A DNA stretch of 36,554 bases. It comes from Desulfobacterales bacterium. Lineage in GTDB: Bacteria > Desulfobacterota > Desulfobacteria > Desulfobacterales > Desulfosalsimonadaceae. A program made the translations under genes and the position numbers. The notes under the pieces are model-generated. The model ran no database searches. It was not told the origin of the DNA and saw only the letters and a program-made list of their open reading frames with translations. Shown here one piece after another: positions 1 to 8,942 of the stretch. The stretch covers positions 1 to 36,554 of the forward strand of contig JAGYOX010000017.1 in assembly GCA_018399235.1 (NCBI GenBank), written 5' to 3'. Each line of letters begins with the position of its first letter. The first letter of the stretch is position 1.

Positions 1-1
1 C

Positions 2-631
2 TTTTCCATCCACGTGGGGGAATCAGAGGAGGAATACCGGTTTATTACTGCCGGAAAAGGGGAATGGGCTGATTTTTTAACAGACATGCAAATTGATTTT
101 AAAGAATGGCCGTTGCCCGCTTACTCGCCGGTTACCTATCTCGACGGGCTCGGACTGCTTGACAAAAACACCCTGGCCGTCCATTTATTGGCTTCCGATG
201 AGAAAGATCTTAAATGCCTGGCGAAAACCGGGGTGAAGGTATGCGTCTGCCCACGAAGCAACCTGTTTATTCATAACCGACTGCCGGATATCGCTGCGCT
301 TTTAGACGTCGGCATAAAGCCCTGTCTTGCCACGGACAGCCTGGCCAGCAACGATTCGCTCAATATGTTTGATGAAATGAAATTTACTGCACGTCACTAC
401 CGGGAAATATCACCCCATGAAATTCTTGCCATGGCGACAATCCATGGCGCCGCTGCGCTCGGCATGAAAAAATACTCGGGTACGCTAAAACCCGACTGCC
501 AGGCACATTTAATTTATGTGCCGGTGTCTGCCGGCAGTGCGAATGATCTTCTTGAGAGAATAGTTCATGGTGATTTTAACGAAATAGAAACTGAGAGAGA
601 GAAAAATGTACCAAACCCCATATTTTCCTGA
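2..631 (+). CDS. aminodeoxyfutalosine deaminase-like amidohydrolase (3' part, 5' end outside window)
   Basis: This is the C-terminal part of a metal-dependent amidohydrolase of the SsnA/MtaD/aminodeoxyfutalosine-deaminase type. The reading frame is open from base 2, so the true start lies upstream of the window. Visible family motifs are an IHVGES.EE segment (metal/substrate His and Glu), TLAVHLLASDEKD with the second His, and LATDSLASN with the catalytic or metal-binding Asp. The family usually has 400-450 residues, so about half is missing. It overlaps the following mqnA by 26 nt in another frame, which suggests translational coupling. With mqnA, mqnD and an mqnB fusion next door, the best call is deamination of 6-amino-6-deoxyfutalosine to futalosine in cytoplasmic menaquinone synthesis. 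The exact substrate is inferred from context, since the fold alone would also allow a guanine or S-adenosylhomocysteine deaminase. Confidence 0.8.
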   Translation, partial: FSIHVGESEEEYRFITAGKGEWADFLTDMQIDFKEWPLPAYSPVTYLDGLGLLDKNTLAVHLLASDEKDLKCLAKTGVKVCVCPRSNLFIHNRLPDIAALLDVGIKPCLATDSLASNDSLNMFDEMKFTARHYREISPHEILAMATIHGAAALGMKKYSGTLKPDCQAHLIYVPVSAGSANDLLERIVHGDFNEIETEREKNVPNPIFS

Positions 632-1499
632 AATAACGTCTCAGGCGAATATTGGCCGGATCAGTTATTTTAATGTAGCGCCGGTTTATTTCGGCATGGA
701 GAATTTATCCGGATTTCCTGAAATCAAAGTGCAAAGCCGGCCGCCGGCCGTTCTGAATCAAATGATGAAAGAGGGGCAGCTTGACATCAGTCCGGTTTCT
801 GCGACTGCATATGCGAGAAATGCCGATCAATGGATGATTCTCCCTGATCTTTCAATTTCCTGCATTGGCAGAGTCATGAGCGTTCTTCTGGTGAGTCGGG
901 AGCCGTTTGAACGGCTTGATAAAAAGAGGGTGTTTCTGACCTCGGATTCTGTTGCAGCGGCTGACCTTCTCAGGTTATTATTTGCCTGTAGCCATATTAA
1001 GCCGGTGTTTTGCACCGCCTCTATCAAACATCCGGACGATTTAAACGGCGATGCAGATGCCGGACTTGTTATCGGCGATGCGGCGCTGGCTGTTAGCTGG
1101 CGCAAATATTACTGCCATGTATATGATCTTGGAGATATGTGGTATCAGCTGACCGGGCTGCCGTTTGTTTTTGCCGTATGGGCGGTGAGGCGCTGTTTTG
1201 CTGACGAGCACCCGGAGCTGGTAGAGCGGGTGACGAATGCATTCCAGTTATCCAAAAAAAGCGGACTGGCGCATATCGTAACAATAGCCGGAAGAGCTGC
1301 CCAAGGGCTTGGAATGGATTTTAAAACCGCAATGGCTTATTTTTTAAGCCTCGATTATGGGTTAGGGGATTTAGAATACAAAGGGCTTAAAACCTTTTTT
1401 AACATGCTCTGCCAATATGGCCGGCTGGATAAGCCGGTTACGCCGAGATTTTTCATAAAGTATTCTTGCCCAAAAATCCAAGCTTTCAAGACTGAATAA
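606..1499 (+). CDS. mqnA: chorismate dehydratase MqnA
   Basis: This 297-residue protein matches the MqnA/MqnD periplasmic-binding-protein-like fold. Its N-terminus carries the typical ISYFNVAPVYFGM segment, followed by a conserved ISPVSATAYARN-like region and a C-terminal Y.LG..E..GL..F motif. MqnA dehydrates chorismate to 3-[(1-carboxyvinyl)oxy]benzoate, the first committed step of the futalosine menaquinone pathway, in the cytoplasm. The ATG lies inside the end of the upstream amidohydrolase gene and is preceded by an AGAGAGAGA purine tract. The length is normal or slightly long for MqnA. The gene converges on mqnD with only a 16-nt gap. Family confidence is high. The MqnA rather than MqnD assignment rests on the N-terminal sequence and on the separate, clear MqnD next to it. 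Confidence 0.9.
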   Translation: MYQTPYFPEITSQANIGRISYFNVAPVYFGMENLSGFPEIKVQSRPPAVLNQMMKEGQLDISPVSATAYARNADQWMILPDLSISCIGRVMSVLLVSREPFERLDKKRVFLTSDSVAAADLLRLLFACSHIKPVFCTASIKHPDDLNGDADAGLVIGDAALAVSWRKYYCHVYDLGDMWYQLTGLPFVFAVWAVRRCFADEHPELVERVTNAFQLSKKSGLAHIVTIAGRAAQGLGMDFKTAMAYFLSLDYGLGDLEYKGLKTFFNMLCQYGRLDKPVTPRFFIKYSCPKIQAFKTE

Positions 1500-1515
1500 A
1501 ATTCGCCATATCATC

Positions 1516-2352
1516 TCAAGCGGCAAACAGCGGCAGCCGGCTTTCAGGCAAAATTCCTTTTTCCCGGGCCCTTGCAAAAAGCGCTTTAACGGCGGCCGCG
1601 CCTTCGTCGCCCAAATCCGTTGAAAACGGATTGACATATAGTTCAATGTGACGGCGAATAACGGCATCTGAGAGCTCCCGGGCATGCTTCCGGATATATG
1701 GCATGGCCTCCTCTATATGCCGGTCGGCAAAATCGATGCTTTCCCGTATAAGTTTCTCTACCTGTAAAGCCATGCGCTGCCCCAGCTCCCTGCGGATGGC
1801 AATACAACCCAATGGGATCGGCAGGCCTGTTATTTCTTCCCACCATTCTCCGAGATCAATGAGCTTAACGAGCCCCTGCTCATGGTAGGTGAAACGTCCC
1901 TCATGAATAATGACGCCGGCATCAAAAACGCCCCTGGATACCGCAGGCATAATCTCATCAAAAACCATGGGCTGTACCCTTGGTAGTTCCGGCAGAAACA
2001 GGGACAATAAGAGATGCGCGGTGGTCCATAAGCCGGGCACGGCAACGGATTTTTCTGCCAGATTAGAGATATCAACACCAGGGCGTGCAACAATAAGTGG
2101 GCCGCATCCCCGGCCTACGGCCCCTCCGGATCGCAAGATACCATATGATTCAGTTAAATGACCGGCGGCTGCAAAAGAAAGCTTGGTAATGTCATACTTG
2201 CCTTTCCTGGCAGCTTGGTTAAGCTGTTCCACATCCATCAAATCAATGGCGAAGTTAAACTCCTTGGTATTGATCCGCTGGCAGGCCAAGCCATAGAATA
2301 TATAGGTATCATTCGGACAGGTCGAATAGGCAAGCTCTAAGATTTGTTTCAT
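1516..2352 (-). CDS. mqnD: 1,4-dihydroxy-6-naphthoate synthase MqnD
   Basis: The protein has about 278 residues and opens with ELAYSTCPNDTYIFYGL, the MqnD signature (S.CPNDT..F). It continues with the DVEQLNQAA..G.YDITKLSF and GRGCGPLIVA segments of that family. MqnD converts cyclic dehypoxanthinylfutalosine to 1,4-dihydroxy-6-naphthoate in the futalosine pathway. I place the start at the ATG at 2352. A TTG two codons upstream (2358) is also open, and neither has a strong Shine-Dalgarno sequence. It follows the TetR-MqnB fusion gene on the same strand by only 12-18 nt, so the two are probably co-transcribed. The radical SAM steps MqnE and MqnC are not encoded in this window. Confidence 0.92.
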   Translation of the reverse strand: MKQILELAYSTCPNDTYIFYGLACQRINTKEFNFAIDLMDVEQLNQAARKGKYDITKLSFAAAGHLTESYGILRSGGAVGRGCGPLIVARPGVDISNLAEKSVAVPGLWTTAHLLLSLFLPELPRVQPMVFDEIMPAVSRGVFDAGVIIHEGRFTYHEQGLVKLIDLGEWWEEITGLPIPLGCIAIRRELGQRMALQVEKLIRESIDFADRHIEEAMPYIRKHARELSDAVIRRHIELYVNPFSTDLGDEGAAAVKALFARAREKGILPESRLPLFAA

Positions 2353-2370
2353 TATCAACTGAAGTATATA

Positions 2371-3783
2371 TTAAATGAATGCTTTATGGTTTAAAATAAT
2401 TGCATTGATTGCTTTGAAAAGATTATTGCTCGCACGTGTTGTATCCCACTTTTCTTTGTCCTGTTCTCCCACCATGTTCGATACAGAACGGATTTCAAGA
2501 AAGGGAATTTCATAAAGAAACGCTACCTGGACGGCGGCGGCACCCTCCATCTGTTCCATGCAGGGATGATAAAGATCATAGAGGAAAGCGACTGTCTTCC
2601 CGGTCGCGGTTATCGTGGAAACCGTTAAAAAAGGGCCTTTTGTCACACGAAGCGGCTGCCCTTTAAATGCCCCCTGGACAATCGAAAACGCTTTTTCTGT
2701 CAATTGTTCATTCATGGAGGACCTGTTTTTATAGTCACCCTTATCAGTTGAAAACAGATTAAACGGCAGTTCCTCCAACCCTGGGGAGCCATTGGCCGCT
2801 TCAACGCCCAGATGAGCGTTAATCTCTTCGGTAGCGACGGCAATATCTCCAAGCCCTAAACCCGAGCCCGGAAATGCGCCGCCCCATCCGGTCTGAATAA
2901 CCAGTTTCGGGGTGAGCTGCTCAATCGCAGCGGTTAAGCCCTGAGCCGTATTTACAAGTCCAGGACCGGTTATCAAAAGGCCGACCGGTACCTCACCCAG
3001 TAACCCGGTTAAAAACTTCTTTCGGGCAGCTATCGATATCTTTTTGGGCTTTATATTCTCTATCAGTTCGCTGACTTCCGCTTCCACTGCGGCAAGAATT
3101 AAAATAGGGGAATTCAGTGTCGTCGCCTGTTTTTTCTGATCACCGCCAACCCCCTGAACCAGAGTGTCAATAATTCCGTTAATCCATTGATCCGCGTCTT
3201 CTAATTTTACCCCATACAACCCTAAACCGCCATCCAGATGCCGCACAATATTCGCCTGAAGGAACCGATCCATAACCGCATCCAGTATAAATGCAGATTT
3301 CTGAATATCTATATCTTTCCTCAATTCCCCGTTTGTCTTTGCATCTTCGAGTAGGCTGGTGAGATATTCCAGGCTGTATTGGCGCAGGGACGCGAGAATT
3401 TCATCCCGAAAAGGCGCCCGGGATTCAAAAAAAACGCGCAGATAGAGCCGGTATATCAGCGGATGCTCATTGATAAAATGGACACCGGCATTTAGGGTCT
3501 TTTTTAAACGGGTGGCGAGGTCCTCACTTTTTGACTGGTCTCTGACCCCCTTGAGATAGGTTTTTACCATTTCGACGGATCGTTGAAAGACAAACCAGAA
3601 AAGCCCCTGCTTATCACCAAAATATTGAAAAATTGAGCCTTTGGCGATATTCAGGCGTTTGACAATGGTGTTGATGCTGGCGCCGGCATAGCCCCGAGAG
3701 CTGAACTCCTCGGTGGCCACTTGGGCGATCCTCGCCTGCTTGTCTTTATCAAGGTTTTGAAATGTACTTCTTGGTTTTTTCAT
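2371..3783 (-). CDS. mqnB: TetR-family regulator fused to futalosine hydrolase (MqnB)
   Basis: This is one uninterrupted 470-residue frame with two modules. Residues 1-210 are a TetR regulator. The helix-turn-helix occupies about 15-62 (ATEEFSSRGYAGASINTI then IAKGSIFQYFGDKQGLF) and is followed by a helical ligand/dimer domain. Residues 225-468 are a nucleoside-phosphorylase-superfamily domain with ILAAVEAEV at the N-terminal strand, a TGPGLVNTA loop, QMEGAAAV at 411-418 and RSVSNMVGEQD at 432-442. In the mqn context this matches futalosine hydrolase, which releases hypoxanthine from futalosine. The linker around 211-224 is short and polar. MqnB is normally a stand-alone protein of about 220-250 residues, so the N-terminal regulator is an addition. 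The fusion could couple transcription to pathway flux, but that is inference. It precedes mqnD and is divergent from gmd. Confidence 0.85.
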   Translation of the reverse strand: MKKPRSTFQNLDKDKQARIAQVATEEFSSRGYAGASINTIVKRLNIAKGSIFQYFGDKQGLFWFVFQRSVEMVKTYLKGVRDQSKSEDLATRLKKTLNAGVHFINEHPLIYRLYLRVFFESRAPFRDEILASLRQYSLEYLTSLLEDAKTNGELRKDIDIQKSAFILDAVMDRFLQANIVRHLDGGLGLYGVKLEDADQWINGIIDTLVQGVGGDQKKQATTLNSPILILAAVEAEVSELIENIKPKKISIAARKKFLTGLLGEVPVGLLITGPGLVNTAQGLTAAIEQLTPKLVIQTGWGGAFPGSGLGLGDIAVATEEINAHLGVEAANGSPGLEELPFNLFSTDKGDYKNRSSMNEQLTEKAFSIVQGAFKGQPLRVTKGPFLTVSTITATGKTVAFLYDLYHPCMEQMEGAAAVQVAFLYEIPFLEIRSVSNMVGEQDKEKWDTTRASNNLFKAINAIILNHKAFI

Positions 3784-3803
3784 GATAATTCTTGAATAAT
3801 AAC

Positions 3804-3823
3804 GGATATATTGTTAATTATCC
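3804..3823. promoter_or_regulatory. candidate TetR-type operator in the mqnB/gmd divergent gap
   Basis: The 78-bp gap between the divergent TetR-MqnB and gmd genes is very AT-rich. It holds an imperfect inverted repeat with GGATA and TATCC ends about 10 bp apart. Only 6 of 10 half-site positions are symmetric. The call rests mainly on its location next to a TetR gene, where autoregulation is common. Confidence 0.3.
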
Positions 3824-3861
3824 AGTAAATTATCAATTTTAAATATTGAAAGGGCAGACGA

Positions 3862-5022
3862 TTGGCAAAAAAAGCCTTAATCACAGGGATCACCGGCCAG
3901 GATGGGGCTTACCTGGCTGAATTCTTACTAAACAAAGACTATTCAGAAGTGCATGGCATCAAACGTCGGGCCTCCCTGTTTAACACCCAGCGGGTGGATC
4001 ACCTCTACCAGGATCCCCATGAGCAGAACCTTCGATTTATCATGCACTACGGGGATTTGACAGATGGGTCCAATCTGATCCGGATCGTTCAGGATGTGCA
4101 GCCGGATGAGATTTATAACCTGGCTGCCCAGAGCCATGTACAGGTTTCGTTTACTTCACCGGAATATACTGGCAATGCGGATGGCCTTGGAACCCTGCGT
4201 TTATTGGAAGCCATCAGGATGCTTGGGCTTGAAAAAAAGACCCGGTTTTATCAAGCATCCACCTCCGAGCTCTACGGGAAAGTCCGGGAAACCCCGCAAA
4301 CCGAGAATACTCCGTTTTACCCGCGTTCTCCCTACGGCTGCGCCAAGCTTTACTCCTTCTGGTGTACGGTGAATTACCGGGAGGCCTATGACATCTTCGC
4401 ATGCAACGGCATCCTCTTTAACCATGAGTCTCCGATCCGCGGCGAAACATTTGTCACGCGAAAAATTACCCGGGCGGCGGCCCGTATGGCTTTGGGGCTG
4501 GAAACGCACCTTTACCTGGGCAATTTAAATGCAAAGAGGGACTGGGGCCACGCCTTGGATTATGTCCGCGCCCAATGGCTGATTCTGCAGCAGGATGTAC
4601 CCGAAGATTTTGTCATTGCAACCGGCGAGCAGCATTCGGTCCGCGAGTTCTGTGAAAAATCTTTTAAAAACATCGGCATCAAGCTGCGGTGGGAAGGCAA
4701 GGGGGTTGACGAAAAAGGCATTATTGAGGATATCTCGCCATCTTCTTTTGTAAGCGAACTCCCCATTAACCACGGGATGGACCGCCTAAAGCCCGGTCAA
4801 ACCGTGGTTTCGGTGGACCCCCGGTATTTCAGGCCCACCGAGGTTGAGGCTCTTTTGGGCGATCCGTCCAAAGCCAAGGAAAAACTCGGCTGGCAGCCCG
4901 AGATCTCCTTTGATGAAATGATTACGGAAATGGTCAAACACGATCTCATGGAAGCCGCCAGGGAGTCAATATGCCAGCGCAATGGCTTTCCGATTCCCGC
5001 TAGCTGTGAAGCCCTGATGTAA
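3862..5022 (+). CDS. gmd: GDP-mannose 4,6-dehydratase
   Basis: This 386-residue short-chain dehydrogenase/reductase opens with the NAD(P)-binding motif [10 protein letters not shown] (residues 8-17). It carries the GMD-typical [10 protein letters not shown] segment and the catalytic YGCAK motif (Tyr158, Lys162), then [12 protein letters not shown] and a C-terminal [21 protein letters not shown] block diagnostic for this family. It converts GDP-D-mannose to GDP-4-keto-6-deoxy-D-mannose in the cytoplasm, feeding deoxysugar synthesis for surface polysaccharide. The start is a TTG at 3862 preceded by AAAGGG at suitable spacing; no in-frame ATG lies nearby and the Gly-rich motif needs this start. 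The next gene, a GDP-fucose synthase, begins 19 nt after the stop, so both probably form one transcript. The length matches the family. Confidence 0.95.
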   Translation: MAKKALITGITGQDGAYLAEFLLNKDYSEVHGIKRRASLFNTQRVDHLYQDPHEQNLRFIMHYGDLTDGSNLIRIVQDVQPDEIYNLAAQSHVQVSFTSPEYTGNADGLGTLRLLEAIRMLGLEKKTRFYQASTSELYGKVRETPQTENTPFYPRSPYGCAKLYSFWCTVNYREAYDIFACNGILFNHESPIRGETFVTRKITRAAARMALGLETHLYLGNLNAKRDWGHALDYVRAQWLILQQDVPEDFVIATGEQHSVREFCEKSFKNIGIKLRWEGKGVDEKGIIEDISPSSFVSELPINHGMDRLKPGQTVVSVDPRYFRPTEVEALLGDPSKAKEKLGWQPEISFDEMITEMVKHDLMEAARESICQRNGFPIPASCEALM

Positions 5023-5041
5023 TATCTTAGGTAAATGTCAT

Positions 5042-6004
5042 ATGGAACAAAACGCGAAAATATATGTCGCCGGCCATACCGGTTTGGCCGGTTCCGCATT
5101 GGTACGTAGACTGAGCGCCCTTGGCTATAGCAATATTATCACCCGGAAACATGACGAGCTTGACCTGACCCGCCAGAAGGCGGTGGAATCCTTTTTTTCA
5201 TCAGAGCAGCCCGAATACGTTATTCTTGCCGCGGCCAGGGTCGGCGGCATCGTTGCCAACAACACCTATCCGGCGGAATTTATAAGGGACAATCTGGCCA
5301 TACAAACCAATATCATCCACTCGGCCTGGATAAGTAATGTCAGACGGTTAATCTTTCTGGGCTCATCCTGCATATATCCCCGCGACTGCCCTCAGCCCAT
5401 GCGGGAATCGCATCTTTTGACCGGTCCCTTGGAGCCCACCAATGAGCCCTATGCGATTGCTAAAATCGCCGGCATCAAAATGTGCCAGTCATACAACCGC
5501 CAGTATAACACACGTTTTTTCGCCCTTATGCCGACCAATCTTTATGGCCCCAATGATAATTTTGATCTGGAGACCAGCCATGTCCTGCCGGCGCTGATCC
5601 GCAAATTTCATGAAGCCGAACAAAACGATGCCGCTTCTGTCAATGTATGGGGCACCGGCAAACCGCGCAGGGAATTTCTTCATGTGGACGATTTTGCCGA
5701 TGCCTGTATCCACATATTCAGGTTAGACGATGATACGTTCCAATCCCTGATTGCTAAAAACGAAACGCCGCTTATCAACATCGGGTGTGGAACTGATACG
5801 ACGATCGGCTCGCTTGCTGAAATGATAAAAGAGATTACGGGGTTTAGCGGAGAAATCAAATTTGACACCAGCCGGCCGGACGGCACGCCGCAAAAACTTC
5901 TCGATGTATCCCGTCTGAATGGGTTGGGATGGAAGGACTCCATCCCTTTGAAAAAAGGCATTGAGCAGACTTATCAGTGGTGCCTCGACAACTCCGTGTT
6001 CTAG
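5042..6004 (+). CDS. fcl: GDP-L-fucose synthase
   Basis: This 320-residue SDR-type epimerase/reductase completes GDP-L-fucose from the GMD product by 3,5-epimerisation and NADPH reduction. Its N-terminus has the cofactor motif VAGHTGLAGSAL. It also contains the family blocks LAAARVGGI, FLGSSCIYP, the catalytic YAIAK (Tyr137, Lys141), MPTNLYGPNDNFD and REFLHVDDFADA. All are typical of WcaG/Fcl. It lies 19 nt behind gmd on the same strand. It ends 10 nt from the converging EF-G-like gene, leaving no room for a separate long terminator. No glycosyltransferase or polymer export gene is adjacent, so the pair looks like an isolated sugar-nucleotide module supplying fucose to a locus elsewhere. Confidence 0.94.
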   Translation: MEQNAKIYVAGHTGLAGSALVRRLSALGYSNIITRKHDELDLTRQKAVESFFSSEQPEYVILAAARVGGIVANNTYPAEFIRDNLAIQTNIIHSAWISNVRRLIFLGSSCIYPRDCPQPMRESHLLTGPLEPTNEPYAIAKIAGIKMCQSYNRQYNTRFFALMPTNLYGPNDNFDLETSHVLPALIRKFHEAEQNDAASVNVWGTGKPRREFLHVDDFADACIHIFRLDDDTFQSLIAKNETPLINIGCGTDTTIGSLAEMIKEITGFSGEIKFDTSRPDGTPQKLLDVSRLNGLGWKDSIPLKKGIEQTYQWCLDNSVF

Positions 6005-6014
6005 ATGCTTCTTG

Positions 6015-8084
6015 CTATTCCTCCGCTGCCTTAGCGGCGTCGATAATCTTTTGCTGTAATTGGGCTGGCACCTCATCGTAATGTGAAAACTTCATGGTAA
6101 AAATCCCGCGTCCGCCTGTCATGGAGCGTAGATCCGGTGCATATGTCAGCACTTCGGCCATGGGCACATTCGCCCGGACGACCTGGTTTTTGCCTTTTCC
6201 TTCCATGCCCAGCACCCGGCCGCGTCGGCCGTTCAAATCCCCCATAACATCGCCCATAAAGTCTTCAGGGGTTGTGACTTCCACTTCCATGATCGGCTCC
6301 AGCAGAGTCGGCTCCGCCTGTTCGGTCGCTTTCTTGAATGCCAGGGAGCCTGCAATTTTAAACGCCATTTCCGAGGAATCCACGGAATGGTATGAACCGT
6401 CATAAAGGACGGCCTTGAAGTCTATACAGGGGAAACCGGCCAAAACGCCTTTCTGGGCGGCCTCAAAAATTCCTTTTTCCACAGCCGGTATATAGGTTTT
6501 CGGGATAACACCGCCCACGATTTTGTCCTCGAATTCAAATCCCGAGCCCTTGGGCAGGGGCTCGAACTGAACCCAACAGTCCCCGAACTGGCCGTGCCCG
6601 CCGGATTGTTTCTTATGTCTGCCCTGAACGCTGATGGTTTTTTTAATGGTTTCTTTATAGGGCACCTTGGGAATGGTTAGGTTTACCTCAACGCCGTATT
6701 TACGCTTGAGCCGCTCCACAATGGTCTCGATATGAACCTGTCCCATGCCCGTCAAAAGCGTTTCCCGCGTCTCATCATTTCGCTCAAGGGTTAATGCGGA
6801 ATCTTCCTCCATGAGCTTTGAAAGGGAGCTGAAAATCTTGTCCTCATCACCCTGGCTTTTCGGAACGATGGCGTATGAAACAGCGCCGGACAGGGGCTCG
6901 GCAGATTTAAAAATAATTTTATCGCTCGGATCACAGAGCGTATCCCCTGTTTTCGTCTCTTTTAACTTGGCAACCGCTACGATGTCCCCGGGACCGGCCT
7001 CAGTAATCTGCTTCTGTTCCTTGCCGATAAGCCTGAGCAACTGGCTATATCGCTCCTTGGCGTCCCGGTTCGAGTTGTAAAACGTTCCATCACCGCTAAT
7101 GCTGCCCGAAATAATTTTAAAAACCGTTAACCGGCCGGAAAAGGGATCAGCTATTGTCTTAAATACTAACCCGGAAAACGGGGCCGCCGGATCAGGACTT
7201 CGGGTGATTTCATTGTCGGTTCCAGGCTCATATCCGACTTTGGGCCCGCAATCCGCAGGAGAGGGCATGGCTTCCACAAACAGCTCATAAAGCGGTTCAA
7301 CGGCAATCTGCTTAACCGCTGCGCCGCATACCACCGGTGCAAACGTCCGGTTTAAAACACCTTTACGAAGCGCTGCGTAGAGGTCCTCCTGGGACAATTC
7401 TTCACCTTCCAGATATTTTTCCACCAGCTCATCATCCGCCTCAGCAATATTTTCAACAAGCGCCTCACGTTCACTTTCCGCTGACTCCTTCAAATCGGAG
7501 GGGATTTCTTCGACCGTAGCTTTGCCATCGGCAAACGTAATGGCCTTCATGCTAAGCAGATCCACCACGCCTTTAAAATCGTCCTCCTTGCCGATGGGCA
7601 GCTGCAGGATAATCGGTTTGGGTTCAAAAATATTTTTGGCATCTTCAAACGCCTTATAAAAATCGGCACGTTCACGGTCCACCTTGTTGATATATATCAT
7701 CACCGGCAGGTTGAATTCTTCGGCAAACTCCCAAGCCTGTTCAGACTGCACTTTTACCCCGTCAATGGCATCTATTACGAGAAGCGCCGCATCAGCCGCC
7801 TGCATACACATCCGGGTGTCTGAAAAAAAGTTTTGGTCCCCCGGCGTATCAATCAGATTAATCCTGGTCTTTTCCCATTCGAATTGATGAAATGCGCTGC
7901 TGATGCTGGAGCGCCGTTTAAGCTCCTCGGGCTCGAAATCCATGACCGCATTACCTTCATCAACGCTTCCCAGTCTTTTGGTCACCCCGGCATTAAACAG
8001 AAGGACTTCGGCCAGGGTTGTTTTGCCGCTGCCACCATGCCCGATAAGAGCAATATTTCTCAGTTTTTCTGCCATACTCGCCAT
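6015..8084 (-). CDS. elongation factor G-like protein, EF-G2 (FusA2) type
   Basis: This 689-residue translational GTPase has the EF-G domain order: G domain, domain II, then domains III-V with KYGVEVNLTIPKVPYKET and a GGHGQFGD segment. The P-loop is GHGGSGKTT (14-22) instead of the AHIDAGKTT of canonical EF-G, which marks the EF-G2 paralogue group. G3 is DTPG (79-82) but the next residue is Asp83 where canonical EF-G/EF-Tu have the catalytic His. G4 is NKVD (133-136). The EF-G2 group is known to bind GTP, and at least one studied member shows little ribosome-stimulated GTPase activity; its role is unclear. A GAGGAG Shine-Dalgarno lies 4 nt before the ATG at 8084, fixing the start. It stands alone, without ribosomal protein neighbours, so it is not the housekeeping fusA of a str operon. 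Confidence 0.9.
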   Translation of the reverse strand: MASMAEKLRNIALIGHGGSGKTTLAEVLLFNAGVTKRLGSVDEGNAVMDFEPEELKRRSSISSAFHQFEWEKTRINLIDTPGDQNFFSDTRMCMQAADAALLVIDAIDGVKVQSEQAWEFAEEFNLPVMIYINKVDRERADFYKAFEDAKNIFEPKPIILQLPIGKEDDFKGVVDLLSMKAITFADGKATVEEIPSDLKESAESEREALVENIAEADDELVEKYLEGEELSQEDLYAALRKGVLNRTFAPVVCGAAVKQIAVEPLYELFVEAMPSPADCGPKVGYEPGTDNEITRSPDPAAPFSGLVFKTIADPFSGRLTVFKIISGSISGDGTFYNSNRDAKERYSQLLRLIGKEQKQITEAGPGDIVAVAKLKETKTGDTLCDPSDKIIFKSAEPLSGAVSYAIVPKSQGDEDKIFSSLSKLMEEDSALTLERNDETRETLLTGMGQVHIETIVERLKRKYGVEVNLTIPKVPYKETIKKTISVQGRHKKQSGGHGQFGDCWVQFEPLPKGSGFEFEDKIVGGVIPKTYIPAVEKGIFEAAQKGVLAGFPCIDFKAVLYDGSYHSVDSSEMAFKIAGSLAFKKATEQAEPTLLEPIMEVEVTTPEDFMGDVMGDLNGRRGRVLGMEGKGKNQVVRANVPMAEVLTYAPDLRSMTGGRGIFTMKFSHYDEVPAQLQQKIIDAAKAAEE

Positions 8085-8154
8085 TAAACTCCTCTCTCGT
8101 AAATTATTTAACCATCCTCAAAAAAACGGTTTTTCTCTCATACCCCATTCCATT

Positions 8155-8186
8155 AAAAAAAATCAACCCCTAAAGCCGAATGGCTT
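8155..8186 (-). terminator. weak terminator-like hairpin after tlyA
   Basis: Downstream of the tlyA stop, the minus strand carries an AAGCC/GGCTT stem of 5 bp with a 4-nt loop. Eight consecutive T follow after a spacer of about 10 nt. The spacer is longer than in a classical intrinsic terminator, so the call is tentative, but it lies at the end of the xseA-tlyA gene run. Confidence 0.3.
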
Positions 8187-8192
8187 CAATTA

Positions 8193-8942
8193 TTAGGCGG
8201 ATGACCGGCAAAGATGAATCAGAAATTCACGGTTGCCTTTCGGACCGAAAATAGGGGAGGGGATCACCGCTTTTGAATCCAGCACCAATGTTTTAAAATA
8301 GGCGCTTAATTCGGCGATTACCTGCTCATGCAATATTGAATCTCGAACCACGCCGCCTTTGCCGACCTGATCTTTACCGACTTCGAACTGGGGTTTAATC
8401 AGCGCCAGTATCTGTCCATCCGGTTTTAGAAACTGCTCCACCACCGGCACAACAATTTTTAAAGAGATAAAGGAGACGTCGATGGTGATCAGATCAAAAA
8501 AAACCGGCAGAATATCACGGGTGACATATCGAATATTAGTACGTTCAACAACGGTTACCCGCCTGTCTTGCCTAAGTTTCCAGTCAAGCTGGCCATAGCC
8601 GACGTCAACGGCATAAACATGTGAAGCCCCGCACTGAAGCAGGCAGTCGGTAAATCCACCGGTGGATGCCCCGACATCCAGGCATACCAACCCGCTTATG
8701 TCTATCTTTAATTCGGAAATTGCATGAAAAAGCTTCAGGCCGCCCCTGCTGACATAGGGCATATTCGGCTTTCGGCTGATAATGGCCGCATTCACGGATA
8801 CATTTGTGCCAGGCTTGTCCACCGGATGATCATTGACCAGTATATCTCCGGCCATAATCATTTTTCGCGCCGCCTCCCGGCTTCTGGCAAGGCCCTTCTC
8901 AACGACCAACACGTCCAGTCTTTTTTTAAAGGGCGCTTTCAT
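8193..8942 (-). CDS. tlyA: TlyA family RNA 2'-O-methyltransferase (hemolysin A homologue)
   Basis: The 249-residue protein starts with an S4 RNA-binding domain (about 8-65, [32 protein letters not shown]). An FtsJ/RrmJ-type methyltransferase follows, with SAM motif [16 protein letters not shown] (88-103) and a downstream TIDVSFISL and LIKPQFEVG. TlyA enzymes methylate ribose 2'-OH groups of 16S and/or 23S rRNA cytidines; older annotation as hemolysin comes from heterologous expression. The ATG at 8942 overlaps the dxs stop in an ATGA junction, giving translational coupling. It is the last gene of the xseA-xseB-ispA-dxs-tlyA run, an arrangement seen in many bacteria. The length is typical of the family. 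The precise rRNA target cannot be read from sequence. Confidence 0.93.
   Translation of the reverse strand: MKAPFKKRLDVLVVEKGLARSREAARKMIMAGDILVNDHPVDKPGTNVSVNAAIISRKPNMPYVSRGGLKLFHAISELKIDISGLVCLDVGASTGGFTDCLLQCGASHVYAVDVGYGQLDWKLRQDRRVTVVERTNIRYVTRDILPVFFDLITIDVSFISLKIVVPVVEQFLKPDGQILALIKPQFEVGKDQVGKGGVVRDSILHEQVIAELSAYFKTLVLDSKAVIPSPIFGPKGNREFLIHLCRSSA

Noticed and set aside
8193-8942. TlyA as a true hemolysin or toxin
   Set aside because: The S4 plus FtsJ-type methyltransferase architecture and the housekeeping operon context indicate an rRNA methyltransferase. No secretion signal is present.
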